This document shows positions 23,743 to 34,640 of a stretch of 64,000 nucleotides of DNA, piece by piece. The notes below the pieces were generated by a model. That model did not search any database. It had not been told where the DNA came from and was given only the letters and a program-made list of their open reading frames with translations. Origin of the DNA: Haemonchus contortus (Eukaryota > Nematoda > Chromadorea > Rhabditida > Trichostrongylidae); contig LS997564.1 in NCBI GenBank assembly GCA_000469685.2, positions 9,388,591 to 9,452,590 on the forward strand, given 5' to 3'. Within the stretch, counting starts at the first letter, position 1; every line of letters starts with the position of its first letter. The translations under genes were made by a program, and so were the position numbers.

Positions 23743-24571
23743 GTCACAAACTAGTACAAAAAATGTAACGGGTCAAAAGGAAAATTGATGTATTACTCAA
23801 AACATTCAGGTTATTCTAGGGAATGGATTCTCACAGCAGAAATCGCCAACAAAATAAAATAACTCCAATGTTCCAGCATAAAATTCCAATGTTTAGGCCA
23901 TTTACTATTTATTTTTCTCATTTATTCGAATGTTCACTCTTGAATTTTTTAGACAAATATTGTGTTTGTAACATGAAGATTGAGGCGGATGTTTTGTGGA
24001 CAGCTTGATTATTTTTTATTCAGATTACTCCCATATTCCTAGGTTTTAAAATACTTTGCGGAGATAATTTCAAAGAAAAGGTTTCTTTACTTGGCGAATC
24101 CCCCAGAAATCCAGTTCTAGTAAGCAGTCGAGTGTTAGTCGAGTATCACCTCATGAGCTCTGTCCTGATAATCCTGTCGGGAAGCATTACCTCTCTCATG
24201 TGCCACTCATTGAGTTCTGTAAGGCTTCATTTGGGTAATCGAACCGTTACTCAAGGCTTCGCTTCATCATACTCAGGGTCTTCTCGGCTAACTGATGAGC
24301 CTTTACTCAACTTACAACAAGTGTTAGGTTTCTCCACTTGGGAGGCTTCTTCTCGTTCGGTATGAATGTATTCTGTTGTATAAAGAAAGATTTTCAAGTA
24401 GATCTACGGGACGGGTAAGTAATGAAAAGCTCCAATTCCACTGATTGCTCATTTCGGTAGACCATGGTTGACTTTATTTTGAAACCTCTTCAAGAGGGAG
24501 TATTGTATCGTTTAAGACCGAAAACAGTCAGCAATACAATAATGGTCATCATTATCAGAAATAAATAATTA

Positions 24572-24640
24572 GATAAAGTCTTTGGGCGTTGATCAGTCCC
24601 GTTTGGGTTATGCGCTTTCGCCTCCATCTTCCATTCAGGA
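24572..24640 (-). mobile_element. SINE family S1 tail fragment
   Basis: AGTCTTTGGGCGTTGATCAG followed by TCCCGTTTGGGTTATGCGC repeats the left end of the 17634 copy. The body and head are absent. Confidence 0.55.
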
Positions 24641-25339
24641 GCGTCAGAATAGCTTCTAAAAAAATTTTCCAAGAAAAAATAGGTGGTAATTTTACTGTAC
24701 AGAAGCTCTGATTCTCCCAGTCGACGCACTGAGGTCCCAAGCGAAGACTCCTTGATATCCTCCTCCTTCTTGTCTCATTACCCGAGGAGCTATGGACTCT
24801 TTGAGACTACAAAACAGCGGGTGAAAGGGACGAATTTCCCGTTTCAAGACTTCAGTAAAAATAACTTCAGCCAAAGATCTATGTTTTCGCATCTATTTCA
24901 TGATTCCAAAAACGAGGGTATTTTTGTAGAAGTAGAGCTGGAACACCCGTCGTGGTAACTGAGCAGTCCTAAACTTCCCCACTACCCATCATCTCCCAAT
25001 GACATCGTTTTGCTGTTTCATATACCTTTTTGCACGTCTGTGGAGGCCTTTTCATGTATGTACTCATAGGTGCCTATCTTTGTCTGTTTGTTTACTTATT
25101 TATTCATCTACCTGTTGTACCATATCGAACTGAATGCTGGCGGTTCGGGAATCTTGTAAATATGACATCGTTACTTTTCTTCATTGTCGAAGTAGTTTAA
25201 GTGCTCCATACCGTGAGAGTCCAGTTCACAGAGCCAGAATTCACGACACTTTGGAGTATCTAGTGGTGAAGAAAGCCTGAAAGTTGGTTAACGTTAATTA
25301 AAGCCTCAAATAAGAAGTACAATTAAAGGTTGGACGAGA

Positions 25340-25545
25340 ACAAGATGACAAAAGCTGCACGGAAGGGGTAATTGGACGAGCTGTCCAAAAGCTGTGTGCA
25401 ACTGCACGTAGCCAATTACTGTAAGCTGCCTGCATGCAACTTTTGCGTCCCGGTGGGAATAGTGCGACCTCCACAGCCTCTAGAACGTCGTGAAAACTCG
25501 TACGCTTTTGGGTGTGTACGTTCCGCTTCTATTGGGGGTCATAGC
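25340..25545 (+). repeat. Dispersed repeat family R1, copy 1
   Basis: Shares with 62605-62860 (same strand) and 56480-56700 (opposite strand) the ordered blocks GGACGAGCTGTCCAAA, a GCATCCCGGTG/GCGTCCCGGTG block, CCACAGCCTC, GAAAACTCGT and TTTGGGTGTGTACG. No transposon ends are obvious. Short frames recur in the copies because the DNA is repeated; I see no recognisable protein. Confidence 0.65.
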
Positions 25546-26302
25546 AATTTTCTAGAGAAAAATCCTAGGAACCATTCTTTTTCTTAGAATGTAATTTCGC
25601 TGAACTATCCAGTTATGGTAGGTAATTTCAGAAATGATTTGAAAAATTAAGTGGAAAATTCAGGAAAAATTCGCGATTCCATGGAGCCTTTTTGCCTCGT
25701 ATGAATTGCTTGTCTCCTCATCTTCTCCACGACGATCTCAACAATCACAGGGGGCGAAATGCTCAGGCTCTAGTGAGCAAACAAACCGACCGATTACCCA
25801 AGTGTGTTTGAGCTTTGAGCTGTCCAATAGCATGTTGTTGTTCAACAAATTTTGGTGAACAACTCCGTTTTGGGATTCACTTTAGTGAAGTCGCTCTACC
25901 TCCTTTTTGTAGTCGGTGTTGTACTCGTACTGTAGGGGTGCAGATATATGTATATCCATATTCTTTATGCGCCATGCATGCCTCCGCTCATAGGATCTGA
26001 TCGTTTCAAGATATCGAAACGACCCGTCTTGAACCTATATGTCAAGCTCTCATCCTCCTCGTAATCGTCTAACCATTTTACATTTTCTGCTAACTGAAGG
26101 ATAGAGAATAGAGTCTTCCGCGGAAATCGATTCTGTTTGCAGGATGCGCACAAGCATTCGACTCCATTTCAGAACCATTTGTCAGTAGTGAGTGGTGCAT
26201 TTGAACAGGTGCCAGTTCTTCACTATTATATGAATTATGTATGTCATCCTGGCGGATTTGTGAGAGAATGCTTGCCCGTCTAGAAAAGTCTATTGCTAAC
26301 TC

Positions 26303-26405
26303 ACCAATTCCGAGGCTTAGAAGGCTCAGTTAGTCTTGGCTAATGCTGTCCCAAGACACGATCTCCGAACCATGCATGTGACAGTGCACCACTTGACAGT
26401 ACTCC
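26303..26405 (-). mobile_element. SINE family S1 head fragment, degenerate
   Basis: The order of weakly conserved blocks (CTTGGCTAATGC, CCGAACCATGCATGTGACAG, GCACCACTTGACAGTACTCC) parallels the head half of the 33136 and 23466 copies. Confidence 0.4.
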
Positions 26406-26444
26406 TTGTCTGCCTATTTTTGAACAATAGGGTCATTCTCATTC

Positions 26445-26496
26445 TGTGATGGACCCATGGATCCCATGGAGCTGATGGATCCATGGGTCCATCACA
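26445..26496. repeat. Perfect 20-bp stem hairpin
   Basis: The left arm 26445-26464 (TGTGATGGACCCATGGATCC) and the right arm 26477-26496 are exact reverse complements across all 20 bases, separated by a 12-base loop (26465-26476). Each arm contains the CCATGG palindrome. Such perfection in otherwise drifting sequence suggests a recent origin or selection. Confidence 0.9.
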
Positions 26497-27628
26497 TGTG
26501 TGAGGTCCCATTAGTAGATCGAATCCGCGATAACAGCCCCCCGTCCATGCTGGCCCACAGCTGTAGAATAAACCCAGGTGGTATAAATCTATTCATAAGG
26601 TGAATCGAGTTTTACTTTGGAATTCAAGGGTTCAAGAGCTGCCATTCGAATTGCCTATAGCTCATTGTCAGAATGGAAACCCAACGCTTCCCTACCATCG
26701 TGGTGTCAATTTGTCTCCCCGATTATGACCAACGTCATTCTTCTACCGTCACCATCACGATCGCTGTCAAGAGCTGCAGCGCCAGGTCTTGAGCCGGTTC
26801 ATCCTAATTGACATGAATTTTGAGTGAGATCATCAGACAATGCTGGCCGGAATCGATCATAACTCCGGGAGGGATAACTCGTCCTCGAACGCGTCTCGAA
26901 TCCACGACGAACGGCGACCACTTTAACGTCATCAAGGACATATTCTTAAGTCCCACTAAGGGCAGCCAACTGACTGGCTGCAACCAACCAAACAACGAAC
27001 CGGGCAGCTTCACGTTTTCCTTTTTTTCTCCTGTAGCTGAGTGGCGTTCAAGAGTTTTTCAAGTAATCCCATTCACGTACATTGTCACGGTCGGTCAGTC
27101 GCCGGCTATCTACAGTTCAAATCATGCGCAGAAAAACTACTACTTCAAACTGTTTACTGGTGACCTAGATTACCCATGTGTTATGGTAGTAAATAGTAAA
27201 CAATCGTACCTATTCCCTGTCTTCATCGGTAAGCTCCACTTATATCAACCTCAAGTTCAAGTGACCCGACTGTACGAGGCTGGTCAAGTGTGTACGAGTT
27301 TTAACAGAGCGCCATCATGTCAACCTGCTCAGCCACTTCACTCAACCTTTTTTTGAGGCGTCCCTTAGGTAACCTTAAATCATTGTTGTGCCACCGTTGT
27401 TCCGGGAGGGCAACATTTGTGGGCTAATTTCTCGATTTATAACTGACAGTGATGTAGCTGTCCATTATTTAATGGTCCGTTTTCAATAATTTCGCTATTT
27501 TTTATTTTCATTATGTTTAATAGTATTTCTTGCCCATTCTGTGTTTTTTCAGTCTACCACGTTTCTACATCCTACACTGAATCCACCTGTTTGTTATTTT
27601 AACGGTTTTTAGTAAAAATGTGGTGTTG

Positions 27629-27669
27629 AGGGGAAGGAGGGGAGGGGAACGGGGGGAGGGGGAGGGAGC
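27629..27669 (+). repeat. G-rich polypurine tract
   Basis: Some 40 bases of G and A with a single C and several GGGG runs. Another possible quadruplex former. Confidence 0.8.
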
Positions 27670-27767
27670 ATCGCTTCCCTCCCACATTGAGCACTAGAGC
27701 GCAAAGAAAGAGGATGCATCTAATTTCCTGTCCTCTCTTGACTCTCAGGTAATATGCAAATGTCTGC

Positions 27768-27960
27768 TTTGAATCTATGCAGGATGGTCGAATGGTTTGA
27801 ATCTATGCAGGATGGTCGACTGGTTAAGAGTATAGGCTCATGTGTGCACTCAGAAAGGTCACAAGTTCGATCTCTGCCGAAGCAAGAACCATGCCTTGCA
27901 GAAACGGTGTCAGTACCAGCGTCAGGACCAGACTGACAGGATGCTGGAGGAAGCCCATCA
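27768..27960 (+). mobile_element. tRNA-derived SINE, second family (S2), with duplicated head
   Basis: The head reads GATGGTCGACTGGTTAAGAG (A box) and CACAAGTTCGATCTCTGCC (B box) at usual tRNA spacing. The 28-bp 5' part, starting TTTGAATCTATGCAGGATGG, is duplicated in tandem (27768-27795 and 27796-27823, one difference). The body then runs for an uncertain length with no homology to family S1. Confidence 0.6.
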
Positions 27961-29990
27961 CATGATAAAGCCTTCAGAGGATTCTGTCAATTTGAGGTGG
28001 AATTCCCATTGCGGAATGCAAACTGTTCAGTTTCCAACCTTATCGACGCCTGAACAGCCCCGATATACTGGTCCGATTGTGATTGAATGAACCAACTCCT
28101 TACCATACTTTGTAGTGCGAGAAAAGTACGAAGGGCTCAAGAATTGAATGAAGTATGTGGTTGCAAAAAAAACAGCCTCCTAAGTCGTTAATGCAACTTC
28201 TTCCCTTTCCTTCCCCACCATCTTCCCCTTCTTCTCTTACCCGTAAGGTGAATATCTCTCTACAACTTGTCCTGAGTTAGGTCAGCTACGGAGTAAGACT
28301 CACAAAAGATCCTCCTCAGTATGGATTGATCAAAGCTAAATCAGGAAGGACTTATACAGGCAGTTACGCTGATGGTAGTAAACTGAACTTTTTTAACAAA
28401 GCCTACAATGGCTGTCGTACGTTTATGGACTCTCTCCCCTATCGGAATACCAAATATAGCAGATTCCTATACATCGCCCTACGCTCTACTCCCTAGCGCC
28501 CTATGCCAAAATAATTTGCTGTGCGGGTTTCCTGTTGGTTAATCGCCTAGGATCGGTACAGGCTCTCCACAAGGGCGTGAACGTCTTCACATCATCGCCG
28601 TGGGTACCTCGAAATTTTACCATTGGGGAAGATATTTTTGAATTAAGCTGAATTTACCTTCTTTTTAAAATCACACTCCAAACCCCATCTAACGCATCCA
28701 TTTCGTTTAGCATTTGGCATTCTGGCATTTGATCGGTCGAACTTCAGGAGTGCTGGCTAGGTTTGGTTGGTCGTTCATTTCAATAAAAGTAACTTGTTAC
28801 ATAGGGCCAAGTGGCCTCAGTCACTCCTTGGTCCCAATTCGTCTATTTGCATTGGAATTGCCGAATTTTTGACACTTTCAATCACAAAATAGGTCAATTG
28901 ATCATGAATGCAGCAAAAAAAAACAATGGCCATAAAATTAACCTTTGAGCTCGATCCTTCGGCTTTTGAGTGGCCACTGTTTGATTATTTGATTGCTTGA
29001 ATCAATTAATTACTTTTCACACCCGTAGTAAGCCAAATTCGAGGATAGGGCTGGGAGGACAAAGCTCCTTTCCAACACTCCTTGAAATGTCCCCTCAACT
29101 GCTCTCCCCCAGTTTCGTTCTTCTTCATGTTCAAACGTCCTGTCTGTGTTGAGTTATCGGACAGTTCTGTCACAACTCGTTACGAGTCGAGTTATCTTCG
29201 TTCGTTGGGTGTCGCTCTCCCCGAGTACTTGGGCCATCGCTCGTGTATGATCAGTCTTATCAATGGTATCAGTGCCCTTTGCCAGTCAAAGCAACACTTT
29301 TCCTATTATAGCCCCAACATGCTATTCTCTTAGGCTGAGCTTCATTGATGATTGAGGGGACCGACAGGGAACCATCCTCCATTTCGAGCCTTTCTTTACC
29401 TCTTCTTTTCCACCTACCTCCACTTTTCCACCTGAATCGTCGTCAGTAGATGGCTAACCCCTCTACTGAGGTCGTTTTATACGTTTACCACCAGTTGTCA
29501 CTAATCCGACACAACACCTGCCGGTGTTCCATATGTATCGATGGGTCCCTTTTTATAAATCAGTCGGTTTTCCTGTTCCCTTTTCCTTTTCATACCTTCA
29601 TCCTTCGCTATTTTCATACTTGAACACTTTCATTCCGACAGTTTGTCCGAAAGAGTGATGCCCCAGTCTCCCCTTCCCCCAGTTCCATTTCATCATAACA
29701 ATTCGCTTTCCTCTTCAGTCCGTTTCGTAGGGCCACTTTTTGACCTCTTTTTTCCATGCCCTAACCTTTATCTCAACTTTTCTGATAGTGCCACGGCAAG
29801 TACCTGGTCAATAAGAACTCTGAATTCCAATGGTGACGTCAACCACTTCGTTCCATTCCTCCTTTTTTCTTAACTCCTGGTTTTCCGCGATTTCCTTCTC
29901 CTATAGCTATTTATTCCTCTTGTCCTCAGCCCGGTACAGCCAGTTTAGGAGTCAACCGTTTACCCGACATTTTCAGTCGGAAGGTCGTCT
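27961..29990. other. No supported gene
   Basis: Becomes strongly C/T-rich on the plus strand from about 29080, which lengthens some open frames artificially (29082-29333, 29643-29873). No domain or splice structure is seen. Confidence 0.4.
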
Positions 29991-30010
29991 GCCTCCCCTT
30001 GTCGAACGCT

Positions 30011-30043
30011 CTAATCCGAAAACAGCGGGTTACCCTCAATACA
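30011..30043 (+). repeat. 33-bp direct repeat, copy 1
   Basis: CTAATCCGAAAACAGCGGGT and the following 13 bases recur at 30409-30441 with one mismatch, 398 bases downstream. R2 copy 2 lies between the two. Confidence 0.85.
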
Positions 30044-30149
30044 ACCTGTGAGAGACGGTCATCTCATACATTCCATCCTGTTCCTGCTTTCACACTCCAT
30101 TCGGTTTGGCTTTCCTTTCAGCATTACTAGGTTTGCAACTGAGTAATTT

Positions 30150-30310
30150 ACAAATAAGAAATATTTATTCACTTTTATATTGACCATAAAATACTCAGGT
30201 ACCGGGTGTACAAGTATAAATCACTCCGAAAAACAGGTAGTTACCTTTCAAGATAAATGTTTGAAGTACTCAGAGAAAAAACAAGCAGTTACTTAGTTGC
30301 CAACCTAATA
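30150..30310. repeat. Dispersed repeat family R2, copy 2
   Basis: Partner of the copy at 20130-20310, same orientation; shared blocks are given there. Confidence 0.6.
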
Positions 30311-30408
30311 TTTCATTTTACTCTTTTCCCCTCTTCCCCCTCCTACTCACTTTCCAGTCTTCTTACCTAACTTGGCCTTACCTCGAGTTCGTTGCAGGTT
30401 CTCGATCG

Positions 30409-30441
30409 CTAATCCGAAAACAACGGGTTACCCTCAATACA
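30409..30441 (+). repeat. 33-bp direct repeat, copy 2
   Basis: CTAATCCGAAAACAACGGGT and 13 more bases; one mismatch to 30011-30043. The two could be ends of an insertion enclosing R2 copy 2, or parts of a local duplication. Confidence 0.85.
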
Positions 30442-30449
30442 TTTCAATG

Positions 30450-33130
30450 AGCCTCTCCCTCGCCCTCCTCAACAAATCTCAAACGAACCTTTCTACCTGT
30501 CAAGGTCGTTTCCTGCCCCTTAGGTAAAGGTGCAATCACCATCTCACCTCTCTTTGCTCGATACCAACCCTACTATTACTCATCAGGCTACCTTAAAGGG
30601 AGCAATCAAGCCTGAATCTGGCTCCCCTGCCCTCCTAAGCTTACGAAATTCTACGAGAACAGCCATAGAAGGGATTCCGCTCAGTAACTTTACAGGAATT
30701 TCTGGGATGTACCCGGATTCCTCCATTTACACAATAGTACACTCAGTTCTCATCACCCGCTGCTGACGGGTTTCGATTTCTTTACCGAAGGATCTGTAAT
30801 TGAACACCCTATGCTGGGTCAGACGCACCAGGGCCTTCGAAAAAGCCGCGACCGCAATCGGGCGGTGTCGACTGTAAAAACGCGAGAAACGCCGTCAGAA
30901 TTAGAGTGTCAACCGAAGGCTTCGAACGGAGCTGGTGTACCGACTGATCCAAATCCGTTTGAGGTTTTTTTTGGCAGCCTCTGGAAGGTACTACTGAGAA
31001 AGTAAATTTAGTTGAGGTAATAATCAGTGAATACCTTCCTATCGCCCACTTGAACCTTTTCGGCGACATAACTCGACCCAGAAAACTCATGGAGGCAAGT
31101 TAACAGGAAGGAGGGCTATTGATCGATTGTCACCCAAGGTGAGGATTATCTTCACACTCATGTAAAGCTTGCCATGCATAGAAGTGATATATCCCTTGTT
31201 TCGTCGCTTAAGTTATCATATTCTTCTCGAATTCCGCTTTTCGATTTCCGAGTGAGTTCGGGTAAGCTCGACACTGGAAGTCGGTGCCCTGCTATTCATA
31301 GATCTCTTTCTTCAGCATTGCGAATTCCATTTTCTCAATAATGCCTGTGTTGACAGCATTTTCAAATATCCACATTCTGATTTTTTTTGTTAATTGTTGT
31401 GGTTCCTGATTTTATCCATTCCTCCTGCAAATTTTCTTTTTTTCTAACTCACTGTTGCTTTTCATTTGCATTCCAAACAAAAGAAATTGAACTCGAGTCA
31501 ATCGGGTGGTTATTCAGGCGTGATATAATGCCTTATTCCTACCTGAAATCAGAATTCCTAGGCTCATTGGGGGCTTACTTCCTCTCAGCCTAACTCTCAC
31601 CTGAAATGAATGCCTGGGTTCATTGGGAGCTCACTTTCTTCTCCGCTAGCTCGCTAGGATGAACCTCTTCTACCTGCTACCGTCTTGATGTCAATATGGC
31701 TGAGTAGTAGTTGGAGGTACCAGAAAGTAGCTGGCAGAGTTGCGTGCCCATACAATTACTTCCACATTTCATACAAAGTACATGTGCGTGGCGTTCATCA
31801 GCACGTCCTCAGAGATCCCTTTCTTAGTGAGTAACAGCTGTTTATTATCACTAACATAACACCAGATGCTCTTTATGGCAAGGAAAAACAATCAATTCAA
31901 GCCCTCCAAAATTTCCTGTACTTTTACTTACTTTACTTTTCTTTAACTTTTATTTTATTCACGTTTACTACATGAACGTTCTCAGCATTTATGGGAGTGG
32001 AACTGAGATTGTAATATTTGAGGTTTTACCTTGAATATCCAACACACGGCTGCGCTGAATGACCGCTGAGCCGTCAGGTGGATACTGTAAGTGAGCCGAC
32101 TGAGTATCATATGTCATACGAAGTCATTTGTTCCGTCAACCGGTAGTGTCAACCACCGTCGCCAGTTCGTCGCAGTGCTTTAATCCCCGCGTCCCGCGCG
32201 TGTGCGCAAACCCACCAATTGACTCCCATTGTATCGAGTGCGGTAAATCCCTACCGTACCTGTCGAGGATCATCGTCGACTTCCTCTCGGGATGAAAATA
32301 GGCACAATGGTTCGGGGAAAAAGGTGTGGAATACCGGATTTACGGAATCTAAATAGAACCTTCATGAATAAATAGATTAAAAGATCCGTGGGAGGCGGTA
32401 GAAGACTAGCCATAGCTCTAGAACTAATCTTTGAGTGTGGAGGAAAAATTCTTAAATGTTGAATGATCTCTTTGGAATGCGCCGCGAGTTTGACTTCCAT
32501 GTAAAATGCGCGTACTGTAGTGATGGTATGTTCTAAAAGCTATCCTTATTTTCCTAAGTGCATCTGGTAGCAATCAACTGGTCCCTGATTTGTTGAAAGC
32601 GTGATTAGCCTGGGTGGGTTTGAAATTTTGTCATAGGGCCAAACTTGGGGCACTACCGCATATGAAAATGCCCCGCTTCGTCATCAAAGTTGGATAGTCC
32701 TTGTTCCTCAGAATTCCCTATAGAATTCCCTTCCCAATTCCATGTGAATATTCCTGTAGACAGTGGTATCAGTTGTTGTGCCTCACGTGACTAGAGAAAA
32801 GCTCGAGTTGCTCAACCACCTGTCGAAAGGGTCCGTCCATCACGGAGGGGTCATTCATTCAATTCGATAACGTATCATGCATGGTCTTATCTAGAATTAT
32901 TGGGTGCATGTATTATGAAGCAGTAGATCAAGGTGATACGGTACAAGCGAGGATTTAATATTACGCGAAATTGTTTAGCAGTGTGGGTGCAGGAACATGC
33001 TTATTTCCCTGGAGAAGGGTCAGTTTTCGCGTGTTAGTTTATTTCGGCGTGCAGCCTTCTGGTGATTGTTCAGAAATTGAAATTGATCATATGAGTAATC
33101 AGAAGTAACTTGTAATATAAACGATTTGAG
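30450..33130. other. No supported gene
   Basis: Overlapping frames at 30811-31005 (plus) and 30809-31090 (minus) have no known motif. The stretch 31060-31090 faintly resembles 10565-10590 (CAGAAAACTCATGGAGGCAAG against TAGAAAACTAACGGAGGCAA), hinting at another old repeat. Nothing else is supported. Confidence 0.35.
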
Positions 33131-33135
33131 GATAA

Positions 33136-33412
33136 AACCCTTCGGCGTCAATCAATCCCGTCATCAGAGGGATGCGCCTGAGCTCGATTCAATTTAGAAT
33201 CGTACTGGCGTATTGAATGCATATGTAGCCTATGCCTTGCGGTGGCAAGCCGATTACGGGTCAGTGCTTTTATCCTCCCAGACGACTCTGTTACAAATTA
33301 ATCGATCCCGAAGGTCAGGAAGGCTTGGTTGGTCTAGGCGAATACTGATCCAGGATTGGAACCCGTGACCTTGCGTGTATGATAGCGCGCCACTTGCCAC
33401 TAACCGCTCCTC
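33136..33412 (-). mobile_element. SINE family S1, minus strand, full length
   Basis: Left tail CGTCAATCAATCCCGTCATC, body CAGTGCTTTTATCCTCCCAG and AAGGCTTGGTTGGTCTAGGC, and right head with GATTGGAACCCGTGACC and GCGCGCCACTTGCCACTA. It aligns end to end with the 17634 and 23466 copies. Confidence 0.7.
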
Positions 33413-33419
33413 CCTTCAG

Positions 33420-34060
33420 TTTTGAATAAGATTTATGAAAACAAGGATGTAGTTGGTAAGTAGTCCTGCAGTAATATAAAACATGAGGGAAACTGTCGGA
33501 ACTGTTAATGCCAAAGGTCTCTTTTTCAAGCTGAATTGAAGCGCAATTTCAGTCCTGCTCCAGGACTTGCTCATAACCTTTAGCACCCACTGAACAAGCA
33601 CCTGCAGCTTCATCATCATCGAGTTTCTATGTTTTCCTTACAATCCGAACAAAAAGCTGATAGACGGCTCAATCCCTTCGACCGAAATCTCTGGACTTAT
33701 CTGTCTTGTTTGCTGTAGGTTGTAACTGACTCATATCCAGGCTGAAGGCATGTGGGGGTTAGCTAATGGATCCTGAAGGTGCGAGTCTGGTATGTGGTAC
33801 TTCAAGAATCTGTAAACTCTGTTACTAGTAAGTAGATGGCACGTTTCGCCTGTCTCCTTAATTAATTCAACGGTAAAGTTGCAATTCCACAACCAAAGCC
33901 CAGCATTGAATGTTTCGGCGAAAATTTCTGTGTACGGTAGTTTATGTTGCATTCCTGTTTCATTTGCATTTCCCATGTATTTATATATACATACTAATGA
34001 TTATGAAACGAATATTTCTAATTTACATAAATTTCCTAAAACAGTACGGTTACGTGGCCC
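33420..34060. other. No supported gene
   Basis: Short frames only; nothing recognisable. Confidence 0.35.
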
Positions 34061-34640
34061 CGGACGATTACGTCCTTCATTATTCTATGCGAAGTTGTCC
34101 GAATCTTCACATTTCATCGTTGCCGTCGGTTGACGAAGGCACAGTGAAGCTTGGATGTTTTGACGGCGCCGTCAGCGGTTTCAAATCAACCGCTGTGCCC
34201 GTTTTTCGAAAAGTGAAACAACCGTTTTCCAGTCGACAAACGAACAGTTCTCTCTCTCTGTCAACGGTCGCGTCGAGGTGCTCTTCTGATGACGCTTATC
34301 GTCGTCACCCACGCAGCAGCAACCACATCGACATGTACCCAGCCGGAAGGAAGGACGACTGTTGTCGGCTGACCGATCAATCGAACGTGATATTTGTCCG
34401 TTTGTGTATATATTGAAACGATATCGATCGGATACGAAGGGGAGCAGTTTGGACGCTGTGAAGGGCGACACAGTGGTGGAGTGGGAAGGACGACGACGGA
34501 AGCGCATCGGGGCTTACCCATGACAGGGCTGCTGCACTGCAGCGGCGGGCAGACGAGAACGACGAGGGGCGGAGGCAGTGGAGGTGCGATTATTCTGTTC
34601 ACAGCTATCACTTATACTGCTCGTACGGCAATCAGTATGC
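34060..34640. promoter_or_regulatory. CpG-rich block, possible regulatory region
   Basis: Clearly richer in CpG than the flanks, with dense GACGACGAC, CGATCGA and GTCGTC runs. It has long overlapping open frames on both strands (33910-34416 plus, 34181-34611 minus), typical of GC-rich non-coding DNA. No TATA box or splice-bounded exon is evident. The regulatory role is inference only. Confidence 0.25.

Noticed and set aside
26820..27356. 178-codon plus-strand open frame
   Set aside because: The length is within what chance gives in 64 kb over six frames. No domain, start context or splice sites are seen, and a minus frame overlaps it.
30809..31090. 93-codon minus frame and opposing 64-codon plus frame
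   Set aside because: Neither has a recognisable motif. The weak similarity of one edge to 10565-10590 suggests old repeat DNA.
33910..34611. Overlapping 168-codon (plus) and 116-codon (minus) frames
   Set aside because: Typical of CpG-rich non-coding DNA open in several frames. No domain, no clean exon boundaries.
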